The notes below the pieces were generated by a model. That model was not told the DNA's origin and did no database searches. It saw nothing but the letters and a program-made list of their open reading frames with translations. A program made the position numbers and the translations under genes. From assembly GCA_048498995.1 (NCBI GenBank), contig JBEHWX010000009.1:1-64000 (forward strand): a stretch of 64,000 nt of DNA, given 5' to 3'. Positions 29,395-38,755 of this stretch are shown one piece after another. The first letter of the stretch is position 1; the number at the start of each line of letters is the position of its first letter. This stretch comes from JBEHWX01 sp048498995 (lineage in GTDB: Bacteria; Bacteroidota; Ignavibacteria; OLB7).

Positions 29395-30267
29395 ATGGAT
29401 ACCATGGACACGGAGATTCGCGGGCCGGCGATGCCGGTCGAGACGCCGACGCTCGCGACGGCGACATGGAGCGAGATGGCCGAGGAGCGCGCATGGCGCG
29501 ATATGTACGAAGCGGTCCCCACGGCGTTCGCGCGGCGGTTCGGCGTGACGATGGAGCGGGCCGCCGGGCTCGATATGTTCCTCTGCCGCGGCATTCCGTT
29601 CCGCCACTTCAACGCGGTGTTCGGGCTGGGGCTGACCGAGCCGGCGACCGAGGCGGGGATCGACGCGGTCCTGGAGCTGTTCGGCCGTGAGGGGATAGAT
29701 GCGTTTCAGCTGCACTGCACGCCGGTGAGCGCGCCGGCCGCGCTGCCGGGATGGCTTGCCGCGCGCGGGCTGCGGGTGGTGAGCGGCTGGGACCGGATAG
29801 CGCGGGGAGCCGAGCCGCTTCCGGAGCTCGAGCCCGAGGCGGATGACGCCGATTATACGATCGTAAAAGTGACCTCCGAGAGCGCGCCGGAGTGGTCGGC
29901 GTTTCTCGACGGGCTCTACCATCTCCCGACCTCGCCGTGGCTCCAGGCATTCGCCGCGCGCGACGGATGGCACCACTACATGCTCCGTCGCGGCGGGCGC
30001 CTTGCCGCCGTCCGAAGCATGTTCATCGGCGCGGACGGCACGGCATGGCTCGGCGTGGAGGCGCCGATCCCCGGCATCATGATCCCCTCGTTCGATCTCG
30101 ATCGCCGTCTCAGCCGGGCGATCGTGGAGGATGGGCTCCGGCTCGGCGCGACCGGTTTCATCCTCGACATCGAGATCTCGTCGCCGGAGATGGACACGCC
30201 TCCCTATCGCAACTTCGCCGCGCTCGGCTTCAGGAAGCTCTACACCCGGAGCAACTGGGGACGCTGA
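29395..30267 (+). CDS. GNAT-like acetyltransferase, two-domain
   Basis: The product has 290 residues. The C-terminal half resembles a GNAT domain (HHYMLRRGGRLAAVRSMFI, then a glycine-poor CoA region, then PPYRNFAALGFRKLYTRSNW). The N-terminal half may be a degenerate second GNAT domain. The acetyl-CoA loop is weak, so activity is uncertain. Confidence 0.75.
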   Translation: MDTMDTEIRGPAMPVETPTLATATWSEMAEERAWRDMYEAVPTAFARRFGVTMERAAGLDMFLCRGIPFRHFNAVFGLGLTEPATEAGIDAVLELFGREGIDAFQLHCTPVSAPAALPGWLAARGLRVVSGWDRIARGAEPLPELEPEADDADYTIVKVTSESAPEWSAFLDGLYHLPTSPWLQAFAARDGWHHYMLRRGGRLAAVRSMFIGADGTAWLGVEAPIPGIMIPSFDLDRRLSRAIVEDGLRLGATGFILDIEISSPEMDTPPYRNFAALGFRKLYTRSNWGR

Positions 30268-30416
30268 GAAGCATCGCATCGGATGCCGTGGCGCCCGGCC
30301 CGCGCGAGCTTGCGTGGCCGGGCGCTCGCGTGAAATGCCGGATGCTGCTATGTTGCGTCACGCTCCGGAGCGCGCCCGTGGCGCCTCCTCCATTCCCGCA
30401 TCAGATCACGTTCCGC

Positions 30417-30842
30417 ATGGCGCTCAGCATCTTCGATGACAGAAACGCTCCGCCGGACGCGGCCGCGCTGCGACGCGCGCTCGGCGATGCCGCTCCGCTC
30501 TGGGATCGGGTGGTGAGCTTCGCCGGCACGCGTTGGCCGCCGATCGAGGAGGAGCTCGCCTATTCCGGCAGGAGCGCCGGATGGTCGGTGCGGCTGCGGC
30601 GGAACGGAAAGATTCTCCTCTACCTGATCCCGCGCGAGGGCTCCTTCCTGGCCGGCATCGTCCTGGGCGATCGCGCCGTGCGGGGAGCATTGGAGGCCGA
30701 TCTTCCCTCGCGCATCGTGGAGATGATCCGGAGCGCGAAGCGATACGCCGAGGGAACCGGCATCCGGTTCGAGGTGCGCGACGGCGACGAGCTTCGCGCG
30801 CTGGAGCGGCTGATGGAGATCAGGATGGCATCATCACGGTAA
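30417..30842 (+). CDS. DUF3788-family protein
   Basis: About 141 residues from the ATG giving MALSIFDDRNAPP, the usual DUF3788 start. The conserved core WSVRLRRNGKILLYLIPREGSF and the basic segment (MIRSAKRYAEGTG) are present. These proteins are single-domain and of unknown role, found mostly in soil and gut bacteria. An open frame upstream reflects the preceding gene in another frame. Confidence 0.85.
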   Translation: MALSIFDDRNAPPDAAALRRALGDAAPLWDRVVSFAGTRWPPIEEELAYSGRSAGWSVRLRRNGKILLYLIPREGSFLAGIVLGDRAVRGALEADLPSRIVEMIRSAKRYAEGTGIRFEVRDGDELRALERLMEIRMASSR

Positions 30843-30870
30843 CCGAACCACACACACACGACATCGAGCA

Positions 30871-31491
30871 ATGGCGAAGGCGAGTATACGAAACGACGCG
30901 AAGGAGCTGCCCGAGAACCACCTCCATCCCGCCGATGCCGCGGAGTGGCGCCGATGGCTGGAGAAGCATCACACGCGGAAGCAGGGGATCTGGCTCGTCA
31001 CCTACAAGAAGGGGACCGGTCTGTCGGATCTCGATTATCCCCGCTCGGTGGAGGAGGCGCTCTGCTTCGGCTGGATCGACAGCAAGCCGCTCAAGCTGAA
31101 CGACAACCGTCGGGCGCTCTGGTTCGCGCCGCGGAAGCCGCGTACCGGCTGGTCCCGGGCGAACAAGGAGCGCGTGGGGCGGCTGATCGCCGAGGGACGC
31201 ATGGCGCCGCCGGGGCTGGCCAAGGTGGAGGCGGCAAAGAAGGATGGCTCCTGGGAGAAGCTGGACCACGCCGAGGCGATGGTGATCCCGGATGATCTGC
31301 GGAGCGCGCTCGACGGATATCCGAACGCCGCGCGACACTTCGACGCGTTCCCTCCCTCGACCAGAAAGGCGATCCTGGAATGGATCGGCAACGCGAAGCG
31401 CCCCGAGACCCGCGCCAGGCGTGTCGAGGAGACGGCGCGTCTGGCCGAGGAGAACATGAGAGCCAACCAGTGGCGTCCGGCCGACGCATGA
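30871..31491 (+). CDS. YdeI/OmpD-associated family protein
   Basis: The product (206 residues) has the family pattern: WLEKHHTRKQGIWLVTYKKG, then a short helix with EALCFGWIDSK and the RRALWFAPRKPRTGWS core, ending in a C-terminal helix (TRARRVEETARLAEENMR). Members are associated with bacteriocin or peptide resistance in a few species, but the biochemical role is unknown. Confidence 0.9.
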   Translation: MAKASIRNDAKELPENHLHPADAAEWRRWLEKHHTRKQGIWLVTYKKGTGLSDLDYPRSVEEALCFGWIDSKPLKLNDNRRALWFAPRKPRTGWSRANKERVGRLIAEGRMAPPGLAKVEAAKKDGSWEKLDHAEAMVIPDDLRSALDGYPNAARHFDAFPPSTRKAILEWIGNAKRPETRARRVEETARLAEENMRANQWRPADA

Positions 31492-31565
31492 TGCCTCCGA
31501 ACGGCGCCCCTCGATCGCGATCGTATGATCGGCGCCGGCGCCCTTCTTCTCACGATCATGAAGCG

Positions 31566-31961
31566 ATGATGGATCAGGAAAGCATTCCGAGCTCCCGGGA
31601 GATCATGGCGTTCGTTCCCTCCGGCGCCGACTACGAGCTTGCGATCGCGTTCTATCGCGATCTCGGCTTCCAGATGCAGTGGAGATCGGACGATCTGGCG
31701 GTGATGCGCAACGGCGGCTGCCGCTTCTATCTGCAGAGGATCCTGAACGAGGAGCTGCAGAGGAACTTCATGATGTTCCTCGAGGTCGACGATCTCGACG
31801 CGTGGTGGCAACGGATCGAGAGCGCGGCGCTCGTGGCAAGGTATCCGGGCGTTGCCGCCAGGCCTCCCGAGCTCTATCCCTGGGGAAAGCGGGAGATCCA
31901 TCTGATCGATCCGGCCGGCGTGCTCTGGCACATCGCTGCATCCACGACCGCATCCGCGTAA
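31566..31961 (+). CDS. VOC-superfamily (glyoxalase/bleomycin-resistance-like) protein
   Basis: About 131 residues forming one VOC domain pair: AFVPSGADYELAIAFYRDLGF, then FMMFLEVDDLDAWW, then a final strand with REIHLIDPAGVLWHIA (metal-type ligands). Single-domain members dimerise. It may detoxify an electrophile or sequester an antibiotic; the ligand is unknown. Tandem ATGs at 31566/31569 leave the start uncertain by one residue. Confidence 0.88.
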   Translation: MMDQESIPSSREIMAFVPSGADYELAIAFYRDLGFQMQWRSDDLAVMRNGGCRFYLQRILNEELQRNFMMFLEVDDLDAWWQRIESAALVARYPGVAARPPELYPWGKREIHLIDPAGVLWHIAASTTASA

Positions 31962-32130
31962 CGCGCCGCCATGCGTGCCGGCCGTTGCTTCCCGATCTGT
32001 CTCCACGGCGCCGGCAAAGGCGCCGTCTGGCCGTGCCAACTCCGGGCGGCCGCATGGCTCGGCGCTTGTGCGCTCTCCCCGCTCAGTTCTGAACGATGAT
32101 GAACGATCACGAATACGGGAGTTGGCACGC

Positions 32131-33033
32131 ATGGATCCGGAACTCAAGCCATTGGATCAGCAGGTTATCGTCATCACTGGTGCCTCCAGCGGCATCGGGC
32201 TGGCGACGGCGGAGACCGCTTCGGCGCGTGGCGCCAGGCTGGTCCTGACCGCCAGGAGCGAGGACGCGCTGGGTGAGATCGCGCGGCGACTCAACGACGC
32301 CGGCGGCGAGGCGATCTACGTGGCGGCCGACGTGGCCGACCGCGCCCAGGTGGAGCGCGTGGCCCAGGCGGCCATCGAGCACTTCGGCCGCATCGATACA
32401 TGGATCAACGACGCGGGCGTCAGCATCTACGGACGTCTCGATCAGGTCAGCGAGGACGATGCGCGCCGGCTGTTCGACACGAACTTCTGGGGCGTGGTCA
32501 ACGGCTCGCTCGTCGCGCTTCCGCTGCTGAAGCGTCAGGGAGGAGCGCTGATCAACATCGGCAGCGAGGTCTCCGAGGCGGTGGTGCCGCTGCAGGGGAT
32601 GTATTCGGCCTCGAAGCACGCCGTGAAGGGCTTTACCGACGCGCTCCGCGTGGAGCAGGAAGAAGTGGCCGAGGCTCCGATCTCGATCACCCTGATCCAG
32701 CCGACCGCGGTGGACACTCCGTTCCCGCAGCACGCGCGGAACTACATGGACTGGGAGCCGAAGCTGCCGACGCCGCAGCTCGATCCCTACGAGGTGGCCG
32801 ACGCGATCCTCGACGCGGCCGTCAGCCCCACCCGCGACAAGCGCGTCGGCGGCATGTCCAAGCTGAACACGACGATCGCCAAGATCGCGCCGGGACTCGG
32901 CGACAAGATGTCCGCCAAACAGGCCGATCGCCAGCAGTACGACGAGGCGCCCCGCCATCCGGAGGGGATTCTCTTCGAGCCGGCCGATGCCGGAAACGTC
33001 TACGGCAGCGGCGGCCGCGAGAAGAAGGACTAA
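32131..33033 (+). CDS. short-chain dehydrogenase/reductase (SDR)
   Basis: About 300 residues. The N-terminal cofactor motif is TGASSGIG (about 16-23). NDAGVS stands in the NNAG position, and the active-site YSASK (Tyr about 158, Lys about 162) is preceded by the catalytic Ser in NIGSEVS. It is a classical SDR acting on an alcohol or ketone. A C-terminal extension of about 60 residues after the fold (KLNTTIAKIAPGLGDKM) is common in soil-bacterial SDRs of unknown substrate. Confidence 0.94.
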   Translation: MDPELKPLDQQVIVITGASSGIGLATAETASARGARLVLTARSEDALGEIARRLNDAGGEAIYVAADVADRAQVERVAQAAIEHFGRIDTWINDAGVSIYGRLDQVSEDDARRLFDTNFWGVVNGSLVALPLLKRQGGALINIGSEVSEAVVPLQGMYSASKHAVKGFTDALRVEQEEVAEAPISITLIQPTAVDTPFPQHARNYMDWEPKLPTPQLDPYEVADAILDAAVSPTRDKRVGGMSKLNTTIAKIAPGLGDKMSAKQADRQQYDEAPRHPEGILFEPADAGNVYGSGGREKKD

Positions 33034-33073
33034 CCCCCCTTCCCTCCCGAAGCCAGCCGGACGATACCGGAGC

Positions 33074-33088
33074 GGGGGGGGGGGGGGG
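33074..33088. repeat. G15 homopolymer
   Basis: Fifteen consecutive G residues lie in the short intergenic gap after the SDR gene. The exact length is unreliable for sequencing reasons, and no coding frame crosses it. Confidence 0.8.
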
Positions 33089-33269
33089 TGGGGAGAAAAG
33101 AAGCGGCGCGGAGCATCCTCGAACAGAGAGAAGCTCCGCGCCCGCTTCATTGCAGTGCGCCATCACGAATCGCCAGCACCACCGGAACGCCCCCTCCCCT
33201 GTCGCGTGCATGATGATCCGGCGCCGGCCACGCGCGCCGCGACGTTACCCGTGATGCGGAGAGCCTGAC

Positions 33270-33689
33270 ATGCCGTTGCGAAGGAGCACCAGACAGCGTG
33301 GACAGAGCTTCGTGGAGTACTACGCGGCATTGTCCCAGGATAGTAAGCCCGACTTTGCCAACGCGGGCCGGGCGATGCTCGAACTGCTCCCTCGTATCGA
33401 AGAGATCTGCGCGCCGGCGGATGTATGGGGGCTGATCTCACATTGCGACCTCGTGCTTCTTGCCAGGGACGACTACAGCTCATCCAGGCTGATCACGATA
33501 ATGCCTCCATACGATGGGGCATACCGGATTGAACATTACATACCGGGTGATCGAGCTCCCTGGTGGGGAAGATCGACCAAGGAGCTGACGGAGGATGTTG
33601 CCGAGGCGGTTCACATGATCCGTAGCGCCATGATCAACTGCCGCGCCTGGCCGGAGCTCGGCGATAACGCGGGCGAGAGCCGGGACTGA
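33270..33689 (+). CDS. hypothetical protein
   Basis: The product has 139 residues and no signal peptide or membrane segment. It is mostly alpha/beta by eye (VWGLISHCDLVLLARDD). I do not recognise the family. It sits between the SDR gene and the next hypothetical gene on the same strand. Composition is coding-like. Confidence 0.65.
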   Translation: MPLRRSTRQRGQSFVEYYAALSQDSKPDFANAGRAMLELLPRIEEICAPADVWGLISHCDLVLLARDDYSSSRLITIMPPYDGAYRIEHYIPGDRAPWWGRSTKELTEDVAEAVHMIRSAMINCRAWPELGDNAGESRD

Positions 33690-33756
33690 GATCGGAGCCT
33701 TGCCCGCCGATCTCGCCGACGTGACATCACCATCTCATCAAACGAGCGGACACGCC

Positions 33757-34233
33757 ATGAACCATATTGAAGCTCGTGTCGAGCCACTTGGGCACCCGCC
33801 ACGACCACGCCTGGCCGTCTACCTGGATGGCATGGCACTCGACCTCCTCGTCGAACAGCTTTCCGGCGAAAAGCCGCAGTTCGGCCTGATGCCCGTATTC
33901 GATGATAGCCTCTCCCGCGTCGAGGAGCGTGCGATTGTCTGGACGCGTATTCTTCCCCGTGTGGGGCGGACCACGATTGCGCCGGTTCTCGTCTGTGCCT
34001 CCGATGCTGATTTCTGCTCATGGGTTGTCATGGCCGAAGTCGAGTCGCGTCGTGATGAAATACTCTGGCGCCGATTCGGATTCGAAGTCTCTCCAGACTG
34101 CGGCGTCGCGAGTCTCGGTAGCGAGATGCAATGGATCGAGGGAAGCGGGCCCTATGTTTTCCCGCGCGAGGACTATGAGCTTTTTCTTGCCGACTGCGCG
34201 CGCATCGGTTTTGAAACGTGGGGCAGGGAATAG
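33757..34233 (+). CDS. hypothetical protein
   Basis: About 158 residues from the ATG giving MNHIEARVEPLG; the frame opens earlier only at a TTG. The segment LAVYLDGMALDLLVEQLSGEKP and the acidic C-terminus recall small contact-toxin immunity proteins, but this is not a match I can support. It lies 67 bp after the preceding hypothetical gene, same strand. Confidence 0.65.
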   Translation: MNHIEARVEPLGHPPRPRLAVYLDGMALDLLVEQLSGEKPQFGLMPVFDDSLSRVEERAIVWTRILPRVGRTTIAPVLVCASDADFCSWVVMAEVESRRDEILWRRFGFEVSPDCGVASLGSEMQWIEGSGPYVFPREDYELFLADCARIGFETWGRE

Positions 34234-34379
34234 TGATGCGCCGGCGCTCGCTCGGTCCTATCCACGATGCTCCGTAGATTCCCCACCCGCGGCCGCCCCG
34301 GATGGTAGCGCGGCGCACACGAGCTCGACTCCCCCGCGCCGAGGGGCGGCTCTACGAATCGACACTCCGGAACAACGAC

Positions 34380-34730
34380 ATGACCGACGATCGCGATATC
34401 ATCACGCGTGCCTACGCCGCCTTCAACGCTCGGGACATCGAGAGCGTGCTCTCGTTGATGCGCTCCGATGTGCTCTGGCCCAACGGCATGGAAGGTGGCC
34501 ATGTGCGCGGCCACGACGGCGTGCGCGAGTACTGGGAGCGGCAGTGGGGGATGATCGATCCCCGCGTCGATCCGGTGAGGATCGCGCCCGACGATGAGGG
34601 GCGCATCGTGGTCGATGTCCATCAGGTGGTGCGCGATCTCTCCGGTACCCTGCTGCTGGATACCATGATCCGCCATATCTACAACATCGAGGATGGGCTG
34701 ATCCGGGAGATGGAGATCCGGGAGATGTGA
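34380..34730 (+). CDS. SnoaL/NTF2-like fold protein
   Basis: About 116 residues. IITRAYAAFNARDIESVLSLMRSDVLW is the typical first helix and strand of the SnoaL/NTF2 superfamily, and HVRGHDGVREYWERQW is also characteristic. Such domains bind small ligands or act as isomerases or cyclases. No catalytic residue can be assigned. Confidence 0.85.
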   Translation: MTDDRDIITRAYAAFNARDIESVLSLMRSDVLWPNGMEGGHVRGHDGVREYWERQWGMIDPRVDPVRIAPDDEGRIVVDVHQVVRDLSGTLLLDTMIRHIYNIEDGLIREMEIREM

Positions 34731-35042
34731 TCCCGGACGCTCATCGCGCGCGGCGCCAATCCCCGGTGTGAGATCGCAATGGACCGTACAGGCGGCCCGG
34801 TGGCCGGCACCATCCGTGCACCGACATCCTGACGCACGCTGAAGACGTGCGCCTACCCGGATGCGCGATTACCGGCCCTCTCTCTGTACGGGCGGCCCCC
34901 TGTGGCCGCCCCCACCGCGCCATGGATGAACCTGTTTGTATGCGCATTCGATAGGCCGGACATACCCGTATCTCACCCAGAGCGTTTCCGGCACTCACCT
35001 TCTCCACCTGTATATCGCGCTCAGGGGAATACTCATCAGGTC
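34731..35042. other. intergenic region with one REP element
   Basis: No gene is seen apart from the type A REP element at 34832-34857. The promoter of the uridine-kinase-like gene is expected near 34960-35040 but not identified. Confidence 0.5.
34832..34857 (-). repeat. REP-like hairpin, type A (reverse)
   Basis: Reverse orientation: ACGCACG, loop CTGAAGA, CGTGCGC, then CTACC (complement of the GGTAG head). Confidence 0.85.
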
Positions 35043-35720
35043 ATGACGCAACGCCACGCGCTGATAGCGAACCTCGCGACGGCATTCCTCGCCCTGCCAT
35101 CGGAGCCGACGCTCCGGATCGCGATCGACGGCGTCGACGGGGCCGGGAAAACCACGTTTGCCGATGAGCTGGCGGCCGAGCTCGCTCCATCGGGACGCCA
35201 GATCATCCGCGCGTCGATCGATGGATTCCATCATCCACGCTCGGTCCGCTACCGGCGGGGATCATCCTCGCCTCGCGGCTTCTTCGAGGACTCCTACGAT
35301 TACGCGACCCTCGTCCGCCTCCTGCTCGATCCGCTGGGACCCGAAGGGAGCGGGATCTTCCGTCGCGCGGCGTTCGACCACACCACCGACATGCCGGTCG
35401 AGGCTCCCGAGGAGCGGGCACTCCCCGACGCGATCCTTCTGCTGGACGGTATCTTCCTTCATCGTCCGGAGCTTCGCGGATACTGGGACGTCTCGATCTT
35501 TCTCGACGTCGATTTCGCCATCTCCATCCCCCGCTGCGCCGCGCGGGGTGACGGCTCCCCGGATCCCGACGCTCCCTCCAACCGCCGCTACGTGGAGGGG
35601 CAGCGGATCTACCTCTCGACCTGCGCGCCGAGCGATCTGGCCACCATCGTAATCGACAACCGCGATCTTGCCGCGCCTCGCATCATCCGCTCTTCCCTTC
35701 CCTCTTCTCCCCCACGATGA
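35043..35720 (+). CDS. uridine kinase/phosphoribulokinase-family P-loop kinase
   Basis: About 225 residues. Walker A is GVDGAGKTTF (about 29-38), followed by the SIDGFHHPR loop and LLLDGIFLHRPEL (Walker B-like). Uridine/cytidine kinases share this fold. The sequence is closer to the uridine-kinase-like group of unknown substrate than to classical Udk. Confidence 0.87.
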   Translation: MTQRHALIANLATAFLALPSEPTLRIAIDGVDGAGKTTFADELAAELAPSGRQIIRASIDGFHHPRSVRYRRGSSSPRGFFEDSYDYATLVRLLLDPLGPEGSGIFRRAAFDHTTDMPVEAPEERALPDAILLLDGIFLHRPELRGYWDVSIFLDVDFAISIPRCAARGDGSPDPDAPSNRRYVEGQRIYLSTCAPSDLATIVIDNRDLAAPRIIRSSLPSSPPR

Positions 35721-35970
35721 TCTGGCGAAGCATGACGTCGATCATGTACGCTCCCTCCGCGATCCCGTAGAATGCGGGCGTCGTGCGAGAGCCCGGCTCC
35801 CGCGTGACCAGGAGATCTCGATCATTCCCGATCATCGGGAGAACGGAGCCACGCATGAGCCGCTATCGACATGGGACCGCGTTCTTCTCGTCCATCACTC
35901 CGCCGTCGGCGGCCCGAAGCCGTTGCATCCACGAATGCCATCGCCACGGCGTGATGACGCGGGAGGCCTC

Positions 35971-36540
35971 ATGAGCGGCATCGATCGGTTCATGCCCATC
36001 TCGGATGTGCGGGAGCGGCAGGAGGTGGTGGTGCATGCTCCCGCGCCGCTCGCCTTCGAGGTCGCGTGCCGGTTCGATCTTCAATCGATCCCGATCGTGC
36101 ACGCGATCTTCAGGCTGCGCGCGCTCGTGCTGCGCGTTCCGTTCGAGGGAATGCAGGGAGGATTGGTGGAGGAGACGGAGAAGATCGGCTGGGGGCGGCT
36201 TGCATTCACGCCGGACCGGGAGCTGGTGATGGGCTCGGCGACGCGGCCCTGGCTCGGCCGGGTGACATTCCACCCGGTGCCTCCCGAGATGTTCGTCGCG
36301 TTCGATGAGCCGGACATGGTGAAGATCGTCTGGACGATCGAGGCGGAGCCGCTGGCGCCGGATCGCGCGCGGCTGGTGACGCAGACCCGCGTGGTCGCCA
36401 CCGATCCGGAGGCGCTGCGGAAGTTCAAGGCCTACTGGCGGAAGTTCTCGATCGGCATCATCGCGATTCGCTGGCTGGCGCTGCGGACGATCCGGCGCAT
36501 CGCCGAGCGTCGATATCGGGCCGGGGGATCGGTGACGTGA
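35971..36540 (+). CDS. SRPBCC/START-like ligand-binding protein
   Basis: About 189 residues. VRERQEVVVHAPAPLAFEVACRFDL is a START/SRPBCC-type first strand, and later segments (PWLGRVTFHPVPPE, VWTIEAEPLAPDRARLVTQTRV) fit the beta-grip. The C-terminal helix is basic. Ligand and role are unknown. The start at 35971 follows GGGAGGCC. Confidence 0.75.
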   Translation: MSGIDRFMPISDVRERQEVVVHAPAPLAFEVACRFDLQSIPIVHAIFRLRALVLRVPFEGMQGGLVEETEKIGWGRLAFTPDRELVMGSATRPWLGRVTFHPVPPEMFVAFDEPDMVKIVWTIEAEPLAPDRARLVTQTRVVATDPEALRKFKAYWRKFSIGIIAIRWLALRTIRRIAERRYRAGGSVT

Positions 36541-36986
36541 GCTCGATGCCTGGCACATCTCCCCGCCCCCGACACCTTCCTTCTCGTCTTGCATCGGCGA
36601 TACATGGGGCTCGATACCATGGTGAATGCCACCCCGGCGACAGCTCCGTGCCGAATCATCCTATTATTGACTCCTCACCCCCTCCAAACATTGCAAATGG
36701 AGATGCGTGAAACGCCGTATTGTATGGCCAAACGATTAAACTTCTGTAAGAAGGGCGATTTTAGCCCAAATCTTTCGATACGGTCTGTTACATGTGCCTA
36801 AAATCGTTGCGGAAAGCAATGGCATCGGATTGGAGATATATCAGAAAGGAAGCCGAGAGAGAACGTCCCAACCGGGACCCCGACAAAGCCAGACGGTGAA
36901 CCGGGATAATCGACGCGGAATTCTCGACCGACTCCAGGTGTAGAAATAGAGGAAATGTGAAAAGTGTAATGTGGGAGGAAAGTGTC
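36541..36986. other. AT-richer intergenic region upstream of outer-membrane protein gene
   Basis: No gene is supported; open frames here (such as 36589-36801) lack coding character. The region is noticeably richer in A and T than its neighbours and contains weak hairpins (for example GGGC/GCCC at 36753-36766). It probably carries the promoter and leader of the gene at 36987. Confidence 0.5.
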
Positions 36987-37781
36987 ATGAAGACGAAGAA
37001 CTTCTCTAAGATGGTGGCCCTGGTGGCGTGCATTGGTGTTGGCGTGGCTGTCGAATCGTCGAATGCTCAGATGACCCTCGAGCCAAACGGCCCGAAGATC
37101 AGCCAGCCGATTCAGGAATTCTTCATGGGACAGACGGTGTACACGAGGGATCAGGGTGAGACCGAGATCAGCCTCGGTGGCAGCCATCGTCGCGACGGTG
37201 ATCTTCGCCTGACCACGCTGACCGGCCGCGCCGAGTACGGTGTGACCGACAAGCTTCAGCTGCAGGCCGAGTTCCCGATGAGCATGGTCGACCATCCGGG
37301 TGGCTCTCTGGTGACGACCACGGGTGACAATCTCCAGGTTGGCGCGATGTACAGCCTGCTGCCGGGCGGCACCGACCCGATCGCTCTGTCGGCCGCGATG
37401 GACGTGCAGTTCCCGACCGGAAGCTCGTTCAGCCCGAACTATCAGAACACGGTTGTCTACAAGCCGAACCTGATCGTCGCTCGTGACTTCGGTCCGACGC
37501 AGATCCACGCGAACGCTCAGGCCGAGATCCCGGGCAACGGCGCCTCGTCGGCCCTGAACTACAACGTCGGTGCGGTGCTCCCGCTCGGTGTGGTGGCTCC
37601 GACGCTCGAGCTGAATGGTCGCTCGATCAACACGTCGACCAACGAGATCTATGCGACGCCGGGCCTCTACTACCGCGCTTCGGACCGCGCCGAGTTTGGT
37701 GTCGGTGTGCCGATCCCGGTCAGCGATCAGGCTCGCACGCTGGGCACCCAGGTGATGGCCAAGTTCAACGTCCGCTTCTAA
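36987..37781 (+). CDS. outer-membrane-type beta-rich protein
   Basis: About 264 residues. A Sec signal peptide (cleavage expected after SSNA, before QMTLEP) is followed by repeated amphipathic strands (YGVTDKLQLQAEFPMSM, LTTLTGRAEYGV, APTLELNGRSIN). The protein ends with an aromatic residue (KFNVRF), typical of outer-membrane barrels. The start follows GGAGGAAAG at a good distance. Codon choice is biased toward few codons, unlike neighbours, suggesting high expression. A strong terminator follows at 37880-37911. Confidence 0.8.
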   Translation: MKTKNFSKMVALVACIGVGVAVESSNAQMTLEPNGPKISQPIQEFFMGQTVYTRDQGETEISLGGSHRRDGDLRLTTLTGRAEYGVTDKLQLQAEFPMSMVDHPGGSLVTTTGDNLQVGAMYSLLPGGTDPIALSAAMDVQFPTGSSFSPNYQNTVVYKPNLIVARDFGPTQIHANAQAEIPGNGASSALNYNVGAVLPLGVVAPTLELNGRSINTSTNEIYATPGLYYRASDRAEFGVGVPIPVSDQARTLGTQVMAKFNVRF

Positions 37782-37879
37782 GACTCGGTCCGAACAGGAT
37801 CGACCGGAGAATCGAACGACGCGATCGAGATGATGATGGAATCGAAATGATGGTGATGATGTGTTGATGTGATGAAAGC

Positions 37880-37911
37880 AACGCCGGTCCGGGTTTTCCC
37901 GGGCCGGCGTT
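37880..37911 (+). terminator. rho-independent terminator after outer-membrane protein gene
   Basis: A 14-bp stem (AACGCCGGTCCGGG with its complement, one G-T pair) and a TTTT loop are followed by GTCGTTT. It lies about 100 bp after the stop of the gene at 36987-37781. Confidence 0.8.
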
Positions 37912-38136
37912 GTCGTTTGATGCCCCCAGGTCGACGCCATGCGGCCGCGTTCCCGGATGACGTGCCGCGCTCCCCCGCGGCGCATCGGCGCGTGATCGGT
38001 CAACGCACGATCGCCGGCGCGAGATGAAGCCGCTGCCGATGCGGCGCGCGTGCTCGCGGCGTCAGGAAGCGTGGGGAGTCACATTCCGTCGGCGCCGGCG
38101 TCATAGCTCTGTGTGTTTGGGTATATGGAATGTGCA

Positions 38137-38165
38137 CGGCCCGGTGGCTCACTGCCGCCGGGCCG
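38137..38165 (+). terminator. orphan terminator-like hairpin
   Basis: Stem CGGCCCGGTGG/CCGCCGGGCCG with a 7-nt loop is followed by CGTCGTTT. No plus-strand gene ends nearby. Confidence 0.5.
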
Positions 38166-38300
38166 CGTCGTTTCCGGGAGAGCACCACGGACCCGCCGCC
38201 GATGGAATGCTGGGCGGTGCCGCGCGCCGCTCGGTCGTGGGGGGATGCCGTTCGCGCGCGCCTCGAGCTGGCTGGACAGGCGGCGGCGGGTGCAAACGAA

Positions 38301-38328
38301 AAGCGCCCGTCGTTGCCGACGGGCGCTT
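38301..38328 (-). terminator. rho-independent terminator of RRM gene (bidirectional form)
   Basis: Perfect 12-bp stem AAGCGCCCGTCG/CGACGGGCGCTT with a 4-nt loop. A run of A on the plus-strand left side gives TTTT on the minus strand, as expected for the gene at 38366-38755. Confidence 0.85.
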
Positions 38329-38365
38329 CCGTGAGAATTCTCATCGACCAGAGGTCGGCGCGGGA

Positions 38366-38755
38366 TTAATAGTCCCGACGTCCGCCGCCGCCGCCGTAGC
38401 CACCACGGCTGCCGCCGCCACCGTAGCCACCGCCACGGCTTCCGCCGCCGCCACCGTAACCGCCACGGCTTCCGCCGCCGCCGCCGAAGCCGCCACCACC
38501 ACGCTCCTCGCGCGGGCGAGCCTCGTTGACCGTCAGGTTACGGCCGTTGATCTCGACACCGCTGAAGCTGTGGATGGCGTTCTCCCCCTCTTCGCGGCTC
38601 GACATCTGCACGAAGCCGAAGCCCTTCGAACGACCGGTGTCGCGATCGGTGATGACCGTGGCCGACTCGACCGTGCCGCAGGAGGCGAACAACTCGGCAA
38701 GATCCTCGCTGGTGGTCCCGTAGGAAAGGTTTCCTACATACAATTTCATCGACAT
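38366..38755 (-). CDS. glycine-rich RRM RNA-binding protein (paralogue 1)
   Basis: The product has 129 residues. One RRM has RNP2 LYVGNL (about 5-10) and RNP1 KGFGFVQM (about 44-51). A C-terminal tail made of GGYGGGGGSRGG-type repeats follows. Proteins of this layout in cyanobacteria and Bacteroidota are cold-induced RNA chaperones. The paralogue at 43884-44237 is nearly identical in the RRM. The leader shares conserved blocks with the paralogue, suggesting common post-transcriptional control. Confidence 0.95.
   Translation of the reverse strand: MSMKLYVGNLSYGTTSEDLAELFASCGTVESATVITDRDTGRSKGFGFVQMSSREEGENAIHSFSGVEINGRNLTVNEARPREERGGGGFGGGGGSRGGYGGGGGSRGGGYGGGGSRGGYGGGGGRRDY

Larger units (their letters stand above)
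37782..38365. other. intergenic region with three hairpins
   Basis: No gene is supported. It contains the terminator at 37880-37911, an orphan terminator-like hairpin at 38137-38165 and the terminator of the RRM gene at 38301-38328. The stretch between the first two (about 37920-38165) could be a small transcript, but I see no recognisable RNA. Confidence 0.5.
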
